DNA of 64,000 nt from Methylobacterium nonmethylotrophicum (GCF_004745635.1 NZ_SRLB01000004.1:186001-250000), one strand, 5' to 3'; shown: positions 1 through 10,452, numbered from the stretch's first letter. Made by a program: numbers and translations. The notes: a model not told the origin generated them from the sequence alone.

Positions 1-165
1 AGCGAGGCCGCCCACGCCGCGCGGGTGCCGATGCCGATCCTGGCCGCCGCCCGCGAGGCGTTCTCGACCGCCCGGGCCCGCGGCTTCGGGACGAAGGATT
101 TCTCCGCGATGGTCGACGCCTTGTGCGACCTCGCGGGCATCGAGAAGCCGCGCCTGCGCCGCTGA
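1..165 (+). CDS. NAD(P)-dependent hydroxyacid dehydrogenase, C-terminal end (partial)
   Basis: The reading frame is open from base 1 and stops with TGA at 163-165, giving the last 54 residues of a protein whose start lies outside the window. The tail (PMPILAAAREAFSTARARGFG followed by DFSAMVDALCDLAGI) looks like the helical C-terminal domain of the 3-hydroxyisobutyrate/6-phosphogluconate dehydrogenase-like family, where this domain forms the dimer and substrate pocket. The catalytic lysine and the Rossmann domain are not in the window, so the substrate cannot be judged. The gene lies 68 bp upstream of a solute-binding protein on the same strand and may belong to the same catabolic unit. Confidence 0.6.
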   Translation, partial: SEAAHAARVPMPILAAAREAFSTARARGFGTKDFSAMVDALCDLAGIEKPRLRR

Positions 166-233
166 GCCGAGGCGACACGAGGAGGGACGCCGGCGGCCTC
201 GACGCCGCACGGTCGATCCGGGAGGAGAACGCC

Positions 234-1487
234 ATGGAGATCTCGCGGCGGGCCCTGATGGGCGGCGCCACCGCGCTCGCGGCCGCATGGAGCGGCGGCG
301 TTCGCGCCCAAGGAAGCCGGCCCCAGACCGGCGGGGCTCCGGGTCAGAGGATCAAGATCGGCGTGCTGTCGGACTTCTCCGGCATCTACACCGACCTGCT
401 CGGGCCGGGCGGCGTCGCCTGCGTGCAGCAGGCGGTGGCGGATTTCGGCCCCGAGCAGCACGGCTTCTCCGTCGAGGTCGTGTTCGCCGACCACCAGAAC
501 AAGCCGGATGTCGGATCGGCCATCGCCCGGCGGTGGTACGACGCCGAGGGCGTCGACATGGTGATCGGCCTGCCCAACTCGTCGGTCGCGCTCGCGCTCG
601 CCTTCGTGACGGCCGAGCGCAACAAGGCCTGCATCGGCACCGCGGTCACCTCGATGGACTTCACCGGCGCGCAATGCACGCCGAACACCATCAACTGGAC
701 CTACGACGCCTACATGCTGGCCAAGGCGCTCGGCACCGAGACCGTCAAGGCCGGCGGGCGCAAATGGTACTTCATCACCACCGACAACGCCTTCGGCAAC
801 GCGATCCAGGGCGAGACGGCGGGCTTCGTGCAGCAGGCCGGCGGCACGGTGGTGGGCAATTCCCGCTACCCGATCGGCGCGACCGACTACTCGTCCTTCC
901 TGATCGCCGCGCAGGGGAGCGGGGCCGATGTCCTCGGCCTGGCGCTCGGCGGCACCGACATGGTGAACTGCCTCAAGCAGGCGAGCGAGTTCGGCCTGCG
1001 CGACCGCATGCGGGTCGCCGCGCCGGTGATGTTCCTCAACGACATCAACGCGCTCGGCCTCCCCCTGACGCAGGGATTGCTGCACACCAACAGCTTCTAC
1101 TGGGACGCCAGTGACCGCACGCGCGCCTTCACGCAGCGCGTGCTGCCGCGGATGCAGGGCGCCTATCCGGGCATGGTCCATGCCGGCTGCTATGCCGGGA
1201 CGCTCCACTATCTCAAGGCGGTCGCCGCCCTCGGCGTCGCGGCCGCCAAGGCGAGCGGCGCCGCGGCCGTGGCAAAGATGAAGGCGATGCCGGCCGACGA
1301 CGACGCCTTCGGCCGCACCGTGGTGCGCCAGGACGGCCGCGCCCTGGTCCCGGCCTTCCTCCTCCAGGTGAAGAAGCCCGAGGAGAGCCGGGCGCGGTGG
1401 GATTACTGCAAGGTGGTGACCGAGATCTCCGGGCCGGACGCCGCCAAGCCCCTCGCCCAGGGCGGATGCCCGCTCGTCAGGACGTGA
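234..1487 (+). CDS. ABC transporter substrate-binding protein (Liv/urea-amide type)
   Basis: This 417-residue secreted protein belongs to the type I periplasmic binding fold (Peripla_BP_6) that serves branched-chain amino acid, amide or aromatic-acid ABC importers. The start at 234 is chosen because GGAGGAG lies just upstream at 221-227 and the protein then opens with a signal sequence containing a twin-arginine-like SRRALMGG and ending near VRAQ. The segment DHQNKPDVGSAIARRWYD is nearly repeated in the protein at 43825-45072, so the two are paralogues. No permease or ATPase gene adjoins it, so it either feeds a transporter encoded elsewhere or acts as an orphan sensor protein. The ligand is unknown. 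Confidence 0.85.
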   Translation: MEISRRALMGGATALAAAWSGGVRAQGSRPQTGGAPGQRIKIGVLSDFSGIYTDLLGPGGVACVQQAVADFGPEQHGFSVEVVFADHQNKPDVGSAIARRWYDAEGVDMVIGLPNSSVALALAFVTAERNKACIGTAVTSMDFTGAQCTPNTINWTYDAYMLAKALGTETVKAGGRKWYFITTDNAFGNAIQGETAGFVQQAGGTVVGNSRYPIGATDYSSFLIAAQGSGADVLGLALGGTDMVNCLKQASEFGLRDRMRVAAPVMFLNDINALGLPLTQGLLHTNSFYWDASDRTRAFTQRVLPRMQGAYPGMVHAGCYAGTLHYLKAVAALGVAAAKASGAAAVAKMKAMPADDDAFGRTVVRQDGRALVPAFLLQVKKPEESRARWDYCKVVTEISGPDAAKPLAQGGCPLVRT

Positions 1488-1619
1488 GACGTCCCGGATC
1501 CGGGACGGCGTAGGACCGGCTGGACCTGTCCGGTCGGGGAGTCTCGGCTTCGATCGCCGTACGGATGACCGCTTCGGCGAATGATGCATAGATCCTCCGA
1601 GGGGTGAGGGAGAGCATCC

Positions 1620-2708
1620 ATGACCGTGAGGATCTTCGGGGCGCCGCCGCGCTACCACCAGGGACCGGGGGCGATCCGGGACATCGGCGGGATCGCCCGC
1701 TCCCTGTCCGCCTCGGCCTGCGTCGTCGTCGACGAGGGCGTGCGCGCGGTCGTGGCCGAGCCGATCGCCGCGAGCCTGCGCGAGGCCGGCGTGGCGGCAC
1801 GCCTCGTGCCGTTCTCGGGCGAGATCACCTACGCGGCGATCGACAGGCTCGTCGCGGCGGTCCGCGCCGACGCCCCGGGCCTCGTCGTCGCGGCGGGCGG
1901 CGGCAAGGCCCTCGACGTCGGCAAGGGCGTGGCCGTGCGCCTGGGCGTGCCGGTCGTCACGGTCCCGACCATCGCGTCGAACGACGCGCCGACGAGCGCC
2001 ATCTTCGTGGTCTACGACGAGAACCACGCCGTGGCGGCGGTCGACCGGATGGGCCGCAACCCCGACGCGGTCGTGGTCGACACGGCGCTGATCGCCCGGG
2101 CGCCGGCCCGGTTCCTGCGCGCCGGCATCGGCGACGCGGTCACCAAGGCGTTCGAGGCGAGGGGCTGCCGCGCCGGGACCGGGGTGACGCCCTTCGGCAC
2201 GCGGCCGCTCCTGACCGGCGCGGCCATCGCGGACGCCGCTTACGCGACCCTGCGCGCCCATGGGGCGGCGGCGCTCGAGGCGGTCGAACGGAACGAGGTC
2301 ACGGAGGACGTGGAGGCCACGATCGAGGCCTGCATCCTGATGAGCGGCCTCGGCTTCGAGAATGGCGGGCTGTCGCTCGCCCACGCGATGACCCGGGGCC
2401 TCGTCAAGGCCCGGGGCGCGCGGGACGCGCCGCATGGCGAGCAGGTCGCCTACGCGGTGGTGGTCCAGTGCGCCGTCGAGCGTCATCCCGAGGCCGGGGT
2501 CCTCGACCTGACGGGCTTCCTGCGCGGGATCGGCCTGCCGGTCCGCCTCGCCGATCTCGGGATGGAGGGAGCGACGCCCGAGGAGATCGAGGACATCGCT
2601 CGCCTGACGATGACGGCGCCCCACATCGCCAACCTGCCGTTCCGGGTCACGGCGGACGACATCGCCGCCGGCATGCGGCGGGTCGAGGACCTGGCGGCGT
2701 CGCGATGA
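1620..2708 (+). CDS. Iron-containing alcohol dehydrogenase, glycerol dehydrogenase-like
   Basis: This 362-residue enzyme belongs to the glycerol/glycerol-1-phosphate dehydrogenase branch of the metal-dependent alcohol dehydrogenases. The NAD-binding GGGK is at residues 93-96 and the conserved PTIASNDAPTS at 116-126. The three expected metal ligands are visible as D172 (GDAVTKAFEA), H255 (LSLAHAMTRG) and H272 (PHGEQVAY), so the enzyme should be active. A purine-rich GGGAGAG lies about 8 bases before the ATG. It follows a solute-binding protein and a hydroxyacid dehydrogenase end on the same strand, which suggests uptake and oxidation of a polyol or hydroxyketone. The exact substrate cannot be told from the sequence. 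Confidence 0.8.
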   Translation: MTVRIFGAPPRYHQGPGAIRDIGGIARSLSASACVVVDEGVRAVVAEPIAASLREAGVAARLVPFSGEITYAAIDRLVAAVRADAPGLVVAAGGGKALDVGKGVAVRLGVPVVTVPTIASNDAPTSAIFVVYDENHAVAAVDRMGRNPDAVVVDTALIARAPARFLRAGIGDAVTKAFEARGCRAGTGVTPFGTRPLLTGAAIADAAYATLRAHGAAALEAVERNEVTEDVEATIEACILMSGLGFENGGLSLAHAMTRGLVKARGARDAPHGEQVAYAVVVQCAVERHPEAGVLDLTGFLRGIGLPVRLADLGMEGATPEEIEDIARLTMTAPHIANLPFRVTADDIAAGMRRVEDLAASR

Positions 2709-2723
2709 GGCCCTGCCCCGCCA

Positions 2724-2812
2724 TCAGCAGAAACGCGTCCCGCCGTTGAGGTCGAAGCTCGCCCCTGGGGCGTAGCCGGCGACCGCGCCGCACAGGACGA
2801 TGCGCCCCTCCC
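2724..2812 (-). pseudogene. Remnant of an SDR gene (C-terminal end only)
   Basis: On the minus strand, ending with TGA at 2724-2726, one frame reads GRIVLCGAVAGYAP and then GASFDLNGGTRFC. This is the typical C-terminal end of a short-chain dehydrogenase (the GAS-x-D-x-NGG motif). There is no start codon or SDR body attached: the intact SDR that ends at 2836 occupies the DNA immediately upstream and is in a different arrangement. I read it as a leftover of a second SDR gene lost by deletion. The upstream edge of the remnant is approximate. Confidence 0.45.
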
Positions 2813-2835
2813 CTGCCGTTGCGGGCCGGCTCGCC

Positions 2836-3621
2836 TCAGCGAGCCGCGCGCAGGCCGCCATAGGTCGTGAGGTGCGAGCCCGCGAGCCAGCCCGCATCCA
2901 CCGGCAGGTTAATGCCGGTGATGGCGGCGGCGTCGTCCGAGAGCAGGAAGGCCACGCCGCGGCCGATCTCGGCGGGCTCGACCAGGCGGCCGAGGGCTGC
3001 TGCCTCGGTGAGCAGGCGCGGGTCGCGCTGGCCGCGGTCGATCGCGGCCTGGAGCGGCGGCGTGGCGACGTAGCCCGGCGAGACGGCGTTCACCCGCACC
3101 CCCGAGCGTCCCCACTCGGCGGCGAGGCAGGCCGCCATGTGGACCACCGCCGCCTTCGAGGGCGCGTAGGCGTGGAGCGGGGCCGTGCGCCACGCGGTGA
3201 CCGAGCCGGTGATCACGATGCCGCCGCGGCCGCGCTTGGCCATCCGGGTCCCGGCCGTCAGGCACGACACGTAGACCCCGCGCAGGTTGACCGCGATGAT
3301 GCGGTCGAACTCGGAGAGCGGCAGATCCTCCGGCCGGCCCCCGGGCTGGATCAGCCCGGCATTGGCGACGAGCGCCTCGACGGGGCCGAGCCGCCCCTCG
3401 ATCTCCGCGAAGGCCGCCTCCGTCGCCCCCTCGTCCACCACGTCGAAGGGCACCGCCTCGGCCCCGATCGATCCGGCCACGGCGCGGGCGCGCTCGGCGT
3501 CGATGTCGGAGATGACCGTGCGCCAGCCGCGCTCCGCCAGCACCCCCGCCACGGCAAGCCCGATCCCGCTCGCACCACCGGTCACCAGGGCGACCCGGCC
3601 ACGTCCCTCGTTGCGCTCCAT
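2836..3621 (-). CDS. SDR family oxidoreductase
   Basis: This is a classical 261-residue short-chain dehydrogenase/reductase. The cofactor motif TGGASGIG is at residues 14-21, NAG at 87-89, and the catalytic S140, Y152 and K156 are all present. An aspartate in the ISDID stretch after the second strand suggests a preference for NAD(H) (inference). It is convergent with the glycerol-dehydrogenase-like gene and is separated from the Liv operon upstream by a palindromic repeat element, so it is probably transcribed alone. The substrate is unknown. Confidence 0.85.
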   Translation of the reverse strand: MERNEGRGRVALVTGGASGIGLAVAGVLAERGWRTVISDIDAERARAVAGSIGAEAVPFDVVDEGATEAAFAEIEGRLGPVEALVANAGLIQPGGRPEDLPLSEFDRIIAVNLRGVYVSCLTAGTRMAKRGRGGIVITGSVTAWRTAPLHAYAPSKAAVVHMAACLAAEWGRSGVRVNAVSPGYVATPPLQAAIDRGQRDPRLLTEAAALGRLVEPAEIGRGVAFLLSDDAAAITGINLPVDAGWLAGSHLTTYGGLRAAR

Positions 3622-3713
3622 GTCGTTCTCCCGTTCGTTCGATCGCGTCCCGCGCGGCTCAGAGCCCGGTGCACGCGCCGAAATGGCGTCGTCAGCGTCT
3701 GTTCCATCCTACC

Positions 3714-3860
3714 CGCGACCTCATCCTGAGGTGACCGGCGATCGGAGATCGCTGCGCGCAGCGGCCTCGAAGGAGGGCTCCAGAAGGCTGTGCGATCCCT
3801 GGAGGCCTCCTTCGAGGTCAGTCCATCTGCGATGGCCTGACACCTCAGGATGAGGTCGCG
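3714..3860. repeat. Dispersed palindromic repeat, family A, copy 1
   Basis: This is a roughly 147-bp intergenic element bounded by 19-bp inverted ends containing CCTCATCCTGAGG (3719-3731) and its complement CCTCAGGATGAGG (3843-3855). Internally it carries a second inverted pair, CTCGAAGGAGG and CCTCCTTCGAG. The same ends and internal pair occur in the copy at 34118-34243. It lies between the SDR start and the end of the Liv operon and could fold into a long hairpin, so it may act as a transcription terminator or a MITE-like mobile repeat. Confidence 0.85.
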
Positions 3861-3895
3861 AGCAGGAGGATTCGCAAGCCAAATCAATCGGTTGC

Positions 3896-4609
3896 TCACA
3901 CAGCCAGGTAGCGCTGCGTGATCGCCGCGTTGCCGCGCAACTCCGCCACCGGCGCGCGGTAGACGACCTGCCCCTTGTCGACGACGGTCGCGTGGGTGGC
4001 GATGTCGAGGCAGAAATGCATGTTCTGCTCGGCGAGCAGGATCGTGACGCCCATGCCGCGCAGCGTGCGGATCAGCCCGCCGATCGCCTGGACGATGATC
4101 GGCGCCAGACCCTCGCTCGGCTCGTCGAGGAGCAGCACGTCGGGATTGCCCATCAGGGCGCGGGCGATGGTGAGCATCTGCTGCTCGCCGCCCGAGAGGC
4201 GCCCGGCGGTGCGGGTGCGCATGCCGGCGAGGATCGGGAAGACCTCGTAGATCCGCGTCAGGGTCCAGTACGCTTCGCCCCGCCGCCCGCGCTTGGCGGC
4301 GACGATCAGGTTGTCCTCGACGCTGTGCTCGGGGAAGACCTGCCGGTCCTCCGGCACGTAGCCGATGCCGGCCCGCGCGATGCGGTAGGGCGCGCGCCCC
4401 GAGACGGTCTCGCCGGAGAGCACCACCTCGCCGCGTCGGGCCGGGACGAGGCCGGCGATCGCCTTGAAGGTCGTGCTCTTGCCGGCGCCGTTGCGGCCGA
4501 GCAGCGCCATGGTCTGGCCCTTCTCGACCACGAGGTCGAGGCCGAACAGGATCTGGCTGGCGCCGTAATAGACGTCGGCGCCGCGGACCTCGAGCATCGG
4601 GTTGCTCAT
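3896..4609 (-). CDS. livF: Branched-chain amino acid-type ABC transporter ATPase (LivF type)
   Basis: The protein has 237 residues, the usual LivF length. Walker A (GRNGAGKS) is at residues 38-45, followed by the signature LSGGEQQML and Walker B VLLLDEPSEGL. It is the last gene of a five-gene operon of solute-binding protein, LivH, LivM, LivG and LivF; the gap to LivG is only three bases. LivF pairs with LivG as the heteromeric motor on the cytoplasmic face. The gene symbol reflects the family; the transported ligand need not be a branched-chain amino acid, because this family also carries amides, aromatic acids and ketone-derived acids. Confidence 0.9.
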   Translation of the reverse strand: MSNPMLEVRGADVYYGASQILFGLDLVVEKGQTMALLGRNGAGKSTTFKAIAGLVPARRGEVVLSGETVSGRAPYRIARAGIGYVPEDRQVFPEHSVEDNLIVAAKRGRRGEAYWTLTRIYEVFPILAGMRTRTAGRLSGGEQQMLTIARALMGNPDVLLLDEPSEGLAPIIVQAIGGLIRTLRGMGVTILLAEQNMHFCLDIATHATVVDKGQVVYRAPVAELRGNAAITQRYLAV

Positions 4610-4612
4610 GCG

Positions 4613-5383
4613 TCAGGCCTCCCCGACCGTCTCGGACAGGCGGTGATCGGTGCCGAGATAAGCGTCGATCACGTCCTGGTTGCGCCGGATCTCGTCCGGA
4701 CTCCCCTGCGCCAGGACCGCGCCGTACTTCAGGACGTGGATCGTCTGGGCGATCTTGAAGACGATGTCCATGTCGTGCTCGATGAACAGCATGGTCATGC
4801 CGGTGACCTCCCACAGGCGATGGACCTTGCCGATCATGCGCCAGCGCTCTTCCGGCCCCATGCCGGCGGTGGGCTCGTCGAGGAGGAGCACCTTCGGGTC
4901 CATCGCCAGGGCGAGCCCGATATCGAGGAGCTTCTGGTCGCCGTGCGAGAGGTTGGCCGAGAGGACGTCCGCCTTCGGCGCGAGGCCGAGGAGGTCCATG
5001 ATCTCGTCCGCCCGCCGGCCGGCCGCCGCGACGGGAAAGCGCGAGAAGACCCGCCGCGAGCCGCGCTGGTGCGAGACCACGGCGGCGGTCAGCGCCTCCC
5101 GGACCGTGAGGCTCGGAAACAGCGAGGCGACCTGGAACGCCCGCGCCATGCCGCGCCGCACCACCTCGAGGCTCGAGAGCCCGACGATGTCGGTGCCGTC
5201 GAACAGCACCCGGCCCTCGTCCGGCCGGACATGGCCGGAGATCAGGTTGAAGAACGTGGTCTTGCCGGCGCCGTTCGGGCCGATGATCGCCGTCAGCGAG
5301 CCGGCGGGGAAGTCGATCGAGACGTCCCGGGTGGCGCGCACGCCGCCGAACGACTTCGAGAGGTGCTCGACGCGCAGCATCAC
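4613..5383 (-). CDS. livG: Branched-chain amino acid-type ABC transporter ATPase (LivG type)
   Basis: This 256-residue ATPase has Walker A (GPNGAGKT) at residues 35-42, a slightly divergent signature LSHGDQKLL, and Walker B KVLLLDEPTAGM. The C-terminal extension beyond the core, ending near DAYLGTDHRL, is typical of LivG and distinguishes it from LivF. Its start overlaps the end of livM by four bases (ATGA), indicating translational coupling within the operon. The LSHGDQ variation of the LSGGQ loop is common in this family and is not a sign of inactivity. Confidence 0.9.
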   Translation of the reverse strand: MMLRVEHLSKSFGGVRATRDVSIDFPAGSLTAIIGPNGAGKTTFFNLISGHVRPDEGRVLFDGTDIVGLSSLEVVRRGMARAFQVASLFPSLTVREALTAAVVSHQRGSRRVFSRFPVAAAGRRADEIMDLLGLAPKADVLSANLSHGDQKLLDIGLALAMDPKVLLLDEPTAGMGPEERWRMIGKVHRLWEVTGMTMLFIEHDMDIVFKIAQTIHVLKYGAVLAQGSPDEIRRNQDVIDAYLGTDHRLSETVGEA

Positions 5384-6438
5384 ACGGTCCTGCCCTTGAG
5401 GGCGCCGTCGCCGATCGGCTCGGCCTCGAGGCTGCCGGGAGCCGGTCCCGCGGCCCGGGGCGCGCGGCGGGCCTGGAGCCAGTCGAACAGGACGTCGGCG
5501 AGGCCGCGGCGCAGGCCCAGCACGATGACGAGGATGACCGTGCCGAGCACCAGGCCGTGATGCTCGGTGTAGATCGTCACGAAGTGGTTGAGGGTCTGGA
5601 GCAGCAGCGTGCCGACGAGCGGGCCGAGGAAGATCTTGATGCCCCCCAGCATGATCATGAAGATCGCCTCGCCCGACGTCGTCCAGAAGGCGAATTCCGG
5701 GTAGGCGCCGGAGACGAACAGGGCGAGGATCAGCCCGCCGACGCTCGCCATCGCGGCCGCGAAGACGAAGATGCCGAGCTTCATCGCGGTGACGTCGACG
5801 CCCAGGAAGTTCGCCCGCGCCGGGTTGTCGCGGATCATCCGCAGCGTGTAGCCGAAGGGCGATTGCGACACCTGGCGCATCGCCAGGATGCAGAGCACGA
5901 ACACCACCGCGCAGGCGCCGTAGAGCGTCCTGGCGTCGTTGAGGTCGAGGCCGAGGACAGGCGGGCGCGGGATGCCGCCGCGCAGGCCCTGGTCGCCGCC
6001 GGTCAGGCTCACCCAGGTCACGATCACGCTGTGGATGAACATCTGGAAGGCGAGCGTGATGAAGGAGAAGTAGATCTCCTTGAGCCGCACGCAGATCGCC
6101 CCGATGACGAGGGCGACGAGCGCCGTGCCGCCGACCGCCGCCAGCACGCCCACCGGAATCGAGACCCGGCCGGTCTGCATCAGGAGCCCGAACACGTAGG
6201 CGCCGGTGGCGAAATAGGCGGCGTGGCCGAACGACACGAGGCCGGTGAGCCCGACGAGCAGGTTCAGCGACATCGCCAGGAGCCCGTAGGCGAAGAAGTA
6301 GATCAGGAAGTCGCGCAAGGCCGGGGCCGGGAAGGCCATCGGCAGGGCGAGGAGCAGGGCGAGGCCCGTAAGGGCGATGGCGACGTCGCGGGCGAGACCC
6401 GGGCGCCGGAGACCGGCGGGCGAGAGACCGGGGCGCAT
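5380..6438 (-). CDS. livM: Branched-chain amino acid-type ABC transporter permease (LivM type)
   Basis: This hydrophobic protein of 352 residues has a first membrane segment near residues 20-40 and about ten membrane segments in all. It contains the LivM landmarks LLVGLTGLVSFGHAAYFATGAY near residue 60 and GGIKIFLGPLVGTLLLQTL near the C-terminus. It forms the membrane channel together with the LivH protein encoded one base upstream. The charged C-terminal tail after RRGLADVLFDWLQ is longer than the minimum for the family but not abnormal. Confidence 0.9.
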   Translation of the reverse strand: MRPGLSPAGLRRPGLARDVAIALTGLALLLALPMAFPAPALRDFLIYFFAYGLLAMSLNLLVGLTGLVSFGHAAYFATGAYVFGLLMQTGRVSIPVGVLAAVGGTALVALVIGAICVRLKEIYFSFITLAFQMFIHSVIVTWVSLTGGDQGLRGGIPRPPVLGLDLNDARTLYGACAVVFVLCILAMRQVSQSPFGYTLRMIRDNPARANFLGVDVTAMKLGIFVFAAAMASVGGLILALFVSGAYPEFAFWTTSGEAIFMIMLGGIKIFLGPLVGTLLLQTLNHFVTIYTEHHGLVLGTVILVIVLGLRRGLADVLFDWLQARRAPRAAGPAPGSLEAEPIGDGALKGRTV

Positions 6439-6439
6439 G

Positions 6440-7342
6440 TCAGGCGGCCTCCCGGCCGAGCAGGCCGCTCGGCTTGACGACGAGCACCAGGGCCATCAGG
6501 GCGAACATCAGCCCGTCGACGAAGAGCGGGAAGCCGATCGCCCCGAAGGCGCGGGTGAAGCCGATGAGCAGGGCGGCCAGGAACGCGCCGGCGATCGACC
6601 CCATGCCGCCGATCACCGTGACGATGAAGCTCTCGATCAGGATCGAGACGCCCATGCCGGGGGTGAGGGTGCGGATCGGCGCCGCCAGCGCCCCGGCGAG
6701 GCCGGCGAGCAGGCTGCCGAGACCGAACACGCCGGCATAGAGCAGCGTCGTGTTGATGCCGAGCGCGCCCACCATCTGCGGGTTGATGGCGAGCGCCCGC
6801 ACGATCTTGCCGAGCCGCGTCCGGTTGATGCCGAGCCAGAGGACGAGGCCCGCCGCGAGGGCGACCCCGACCATGAACAGGTAGTAGCCCGGCACGAAGC
6901 CGCCGGCGATCTCCACGGGCGGCAGCGCGAAGGCGTCGGGCATGCCCATCATGCGGTACTCGCCGCCGTAGAGGAGCTTCACGCCGTCGTCGAGGATCAG
7001 GATCATCGCGTAGCAGACGAGGAGCTGCATCAGGATGTCCCGCCCGTAGACCCGGCTCATCACCAGCCGCTCGAACGCCATCCCGAACAGCCCGACCCCG
7101 AGCGCCCCGGCCGCCAGCGCGGCCAGGAAGCTCCCGGTCAGGGCGTAGGCGGTGAAGGCGCAATAAGCGCCCATCATGTAGAAGGCGCCGTGGGTGAAGT
7201 TGATGATGCCGAGTACCCCGAAGATCAGGGACAGGCCCGAGGTGACGAGGAACATGAGCATCCCGACGATCAGCCCGGTCGAGACCTGGGTGACCGCGCA
7301 GGATGCCGACGACAGGCAGTCGGCCAGGGCCTCGAGGTTCAA
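6440..7342 (-). CDS. livH: Branched-chain amino acid-type ABC transporter permease (LivH type)
   Basis: This 300-residue integral membrane protein has the LivH landmarks GLSLIFGVLGIINFTHGAFY near residue 35 and GMGSIAGAFLAALLIGF near residue 250. It partners LivM to form the permease. The gene follows the solute-binding protein gene by 44 bases and precedes livM by a single base, so all belong to one transcript reading leftward. The ligand must be inferred from the binding protein and the neighbouring monooxygenase and is not known. Confidence 0.9.
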   Translation of the reverse strand: MNLEALADCLSSASCAVTQVSTGLIVGMLMFLVTSGLSLIFGVLGIINFTHGAFYMMGAYCAFTAYALTGSFLAALAAGALGVGLFGMAFERLVMSRVYGRDILMQLLVCYAMILILDDGVKLLYGGEYRMMGMPDAFALPPVEIAGGFVPGYYLFMVGVALAAGLVLWLGINRTRLGKIVRALAINPQMVGALGINTTLLYAGVFGLGSLLAGLAGALAAPIRTLTPGMGVSILIESFIVTVIGGMGSIAGAFLAALLIGFTRAFGAIGFPLFVDGLMFALMALVLVVKPSGLLGREAA

Positions 7343-7386
7343 GGCTTTTCTCCCCGGGGGTCAGGAGGGGGATGTGACGGCGCGGT

Positions 7387-8655
7387 TCAGGCGTAGCCCT
7401 TGCTCTTCTTCCACTGCGCCTCGAGCTCGACGATCTTGCTCCAGTCGACGTCGGAAAAATCCTCGACGAAGGGCGCCTTCGGCACGGTGCGGCCCCAGGC
7501 GACGGGGTAGCCGATGATCGTGTGGTCGGTGTCGCGCATGGTGATCGCGTCGCCGACCGCGAAGGGCGCGGGCAGCGTCATGCCCTTGAGGGCGCCGGCG
7601 AGCGCGGTGCCCTCGGTGCGGCCGCCCGTGCGCTTGAGCGCCTCGGCCATGAACTGGCAGGCAAGATAGGTCTGCCAGGCCCAGTTGGTCGGCTCGTGGC
7701 CGGCGATCTTCGCGAAGGCGTCCGCGAAGGCGGCGTTGGCGGGCTTGGCCGGATAGTTGCGGTTGTAGCGGTAGGCGGTGTTGAGCCCCGGCGGCAGCTG
7801 CTTGATCGCCGTCAGCACCGGCGGGTCGCCGAGGCCGCCCGAGAACATCGTGATGGAGTTGAACAGCCGGTAGAGGTTGCTCTGCTCGATGAAGGCCACG
7901 AGGTCGCCGCCCCACAGCGCCGAGTACACGGCCTGCGGCTTCGTCTGCAGGATCTTGGTGATGCTCTCGGTGTAGTCGGGGGCGAAGAGCTTCGGCCAGA
8001 CCTGGTCGACGGTCTCGATCGAGGGCTCGAACACCTTGGCGAATTCGAGGAACTCGGCGGTGTTGTCGCGGCCGTAGGCATAGTCGGGCGAGCAGGTCAT
8101 CCAGCGCTTGAGCCCCTTCTGCTTGGCGATCCGCGCCGCGTAGGTGCCGCCCGCGACCGCGTCGTGGATGCCCTGGCGGGCGCAGCGGAAGGCGGTCTTG
8201 ACGTGCAGCTTCGGGTCGGCGGAGAGCGAGGAGGTCTCCGAGCAGGTGTGCAGGCACAGGACCGGCAGGTCGCGGATCACCTCGTGCACCGCGAAGGCCC
8301 CGGACGAGGCCTCGCCGTCGATGATGATCTCGCAGCCGTCGTTGTTGATGAGGTCGCGGGTCACCTTGGCGGCCTCGTCGGGCCGGCCCTTGGAATCGCG
8401 GTCGATCAGCTCGAGCGTGCGCCCGTTGATGCCGCCGGCCTCGTTGATCTGCCGGAAGGCGAGCTGCGCGGCGGCCCGGCTCGACGTGCCGAGGATCGCG
8501 ACGCGCCCCGACAGGATCGTCGGCATCCCGACCCGGATCGCCTTCGCCTGGGCGCCCGCGATGTGCGGGAACCCGGTGACCGCGGCGCCCGCCGCCAGCC
8601 CGCCCAACACCTGCCGGCGCGAAGGCGCGCGGCCGCTGACCGTGTTCGTGCCCAT
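7387..8655 (-). CDS. ABC transporter substrate-binding protein of the first Liv operon
   Basis: This 422-residue secreted binding protein (Peripla_BP_6 fold) is the first gene of the operon. I start it at the ATG at 8655, not at the further upstream in-frame ATG at 8757. A GGGACGGGAACC stretch precedes 8655, and translation from there begins directly with a twin-arginine-like signal peptide (PSRRQVLGGLAAGAAVTGF). The mature part reads IRVGMPTILSGRVAILGTSS, typical of the family. It lies 165 bases downstream of the Baeyer-Villiger-type monooxygenase on the same strand, hinting that the imported compound is a ketone or is degraded through one. Confidence 0.88.
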   Translation of the reverse strand: MGTNTVSGRAPSRRQVLGGLAAGAAVTGFPHIAGAQAKAIRVGMPTILSGRVAILGTSSRAAAQLAFRQINEAGGINGRTLELIDRDSKGRPDEAAKVTRDLINNDGCEIIIDGEASSGAFAVHEVIRDLPVLCLHTCSETSSLSADPKLHVKTAFRCARQGIHDAVAGGTYAARIAKQKGLKRWMTCSPDYAYGRDNTAEFLEFAKVFEPSIETVDQVWPKLFAPDYTESITKILQTKPQAVYSALWGGDLVAFIEQSNLYRLFNSITMFSGGLGDPPVLTAIKQLPPGLNTAYRYNRNYPAKPANAAFADAFAKIAGHEPTNWAWQTYLACQFMAEALKRTGGRTEGTALAGALKGMTLPAPFAVGDAITMRDTDHTIIGYPVAWGRTVPKAPFVEDFSDVDWSKIVELEAQWKKSKGYA

Positions 8656-8820
8656 CTGGTTCCCGTCCCTGATCGTGCAACCCGAGCGTTTTCGCCCTAG
8701 GCCTGTGCTGGCGTCTTGTTGTGTTGTCTTGTGCTTGGTGCGTCGATCCTCCGGCAAGGCCGGAGGCGAGTCAATCGATAGGCAACCGAGACGTTCGTCG
8801 GCTCGCCGGCCGACGATCCG

Positions 8821-10452
<1,632 letters not shown>

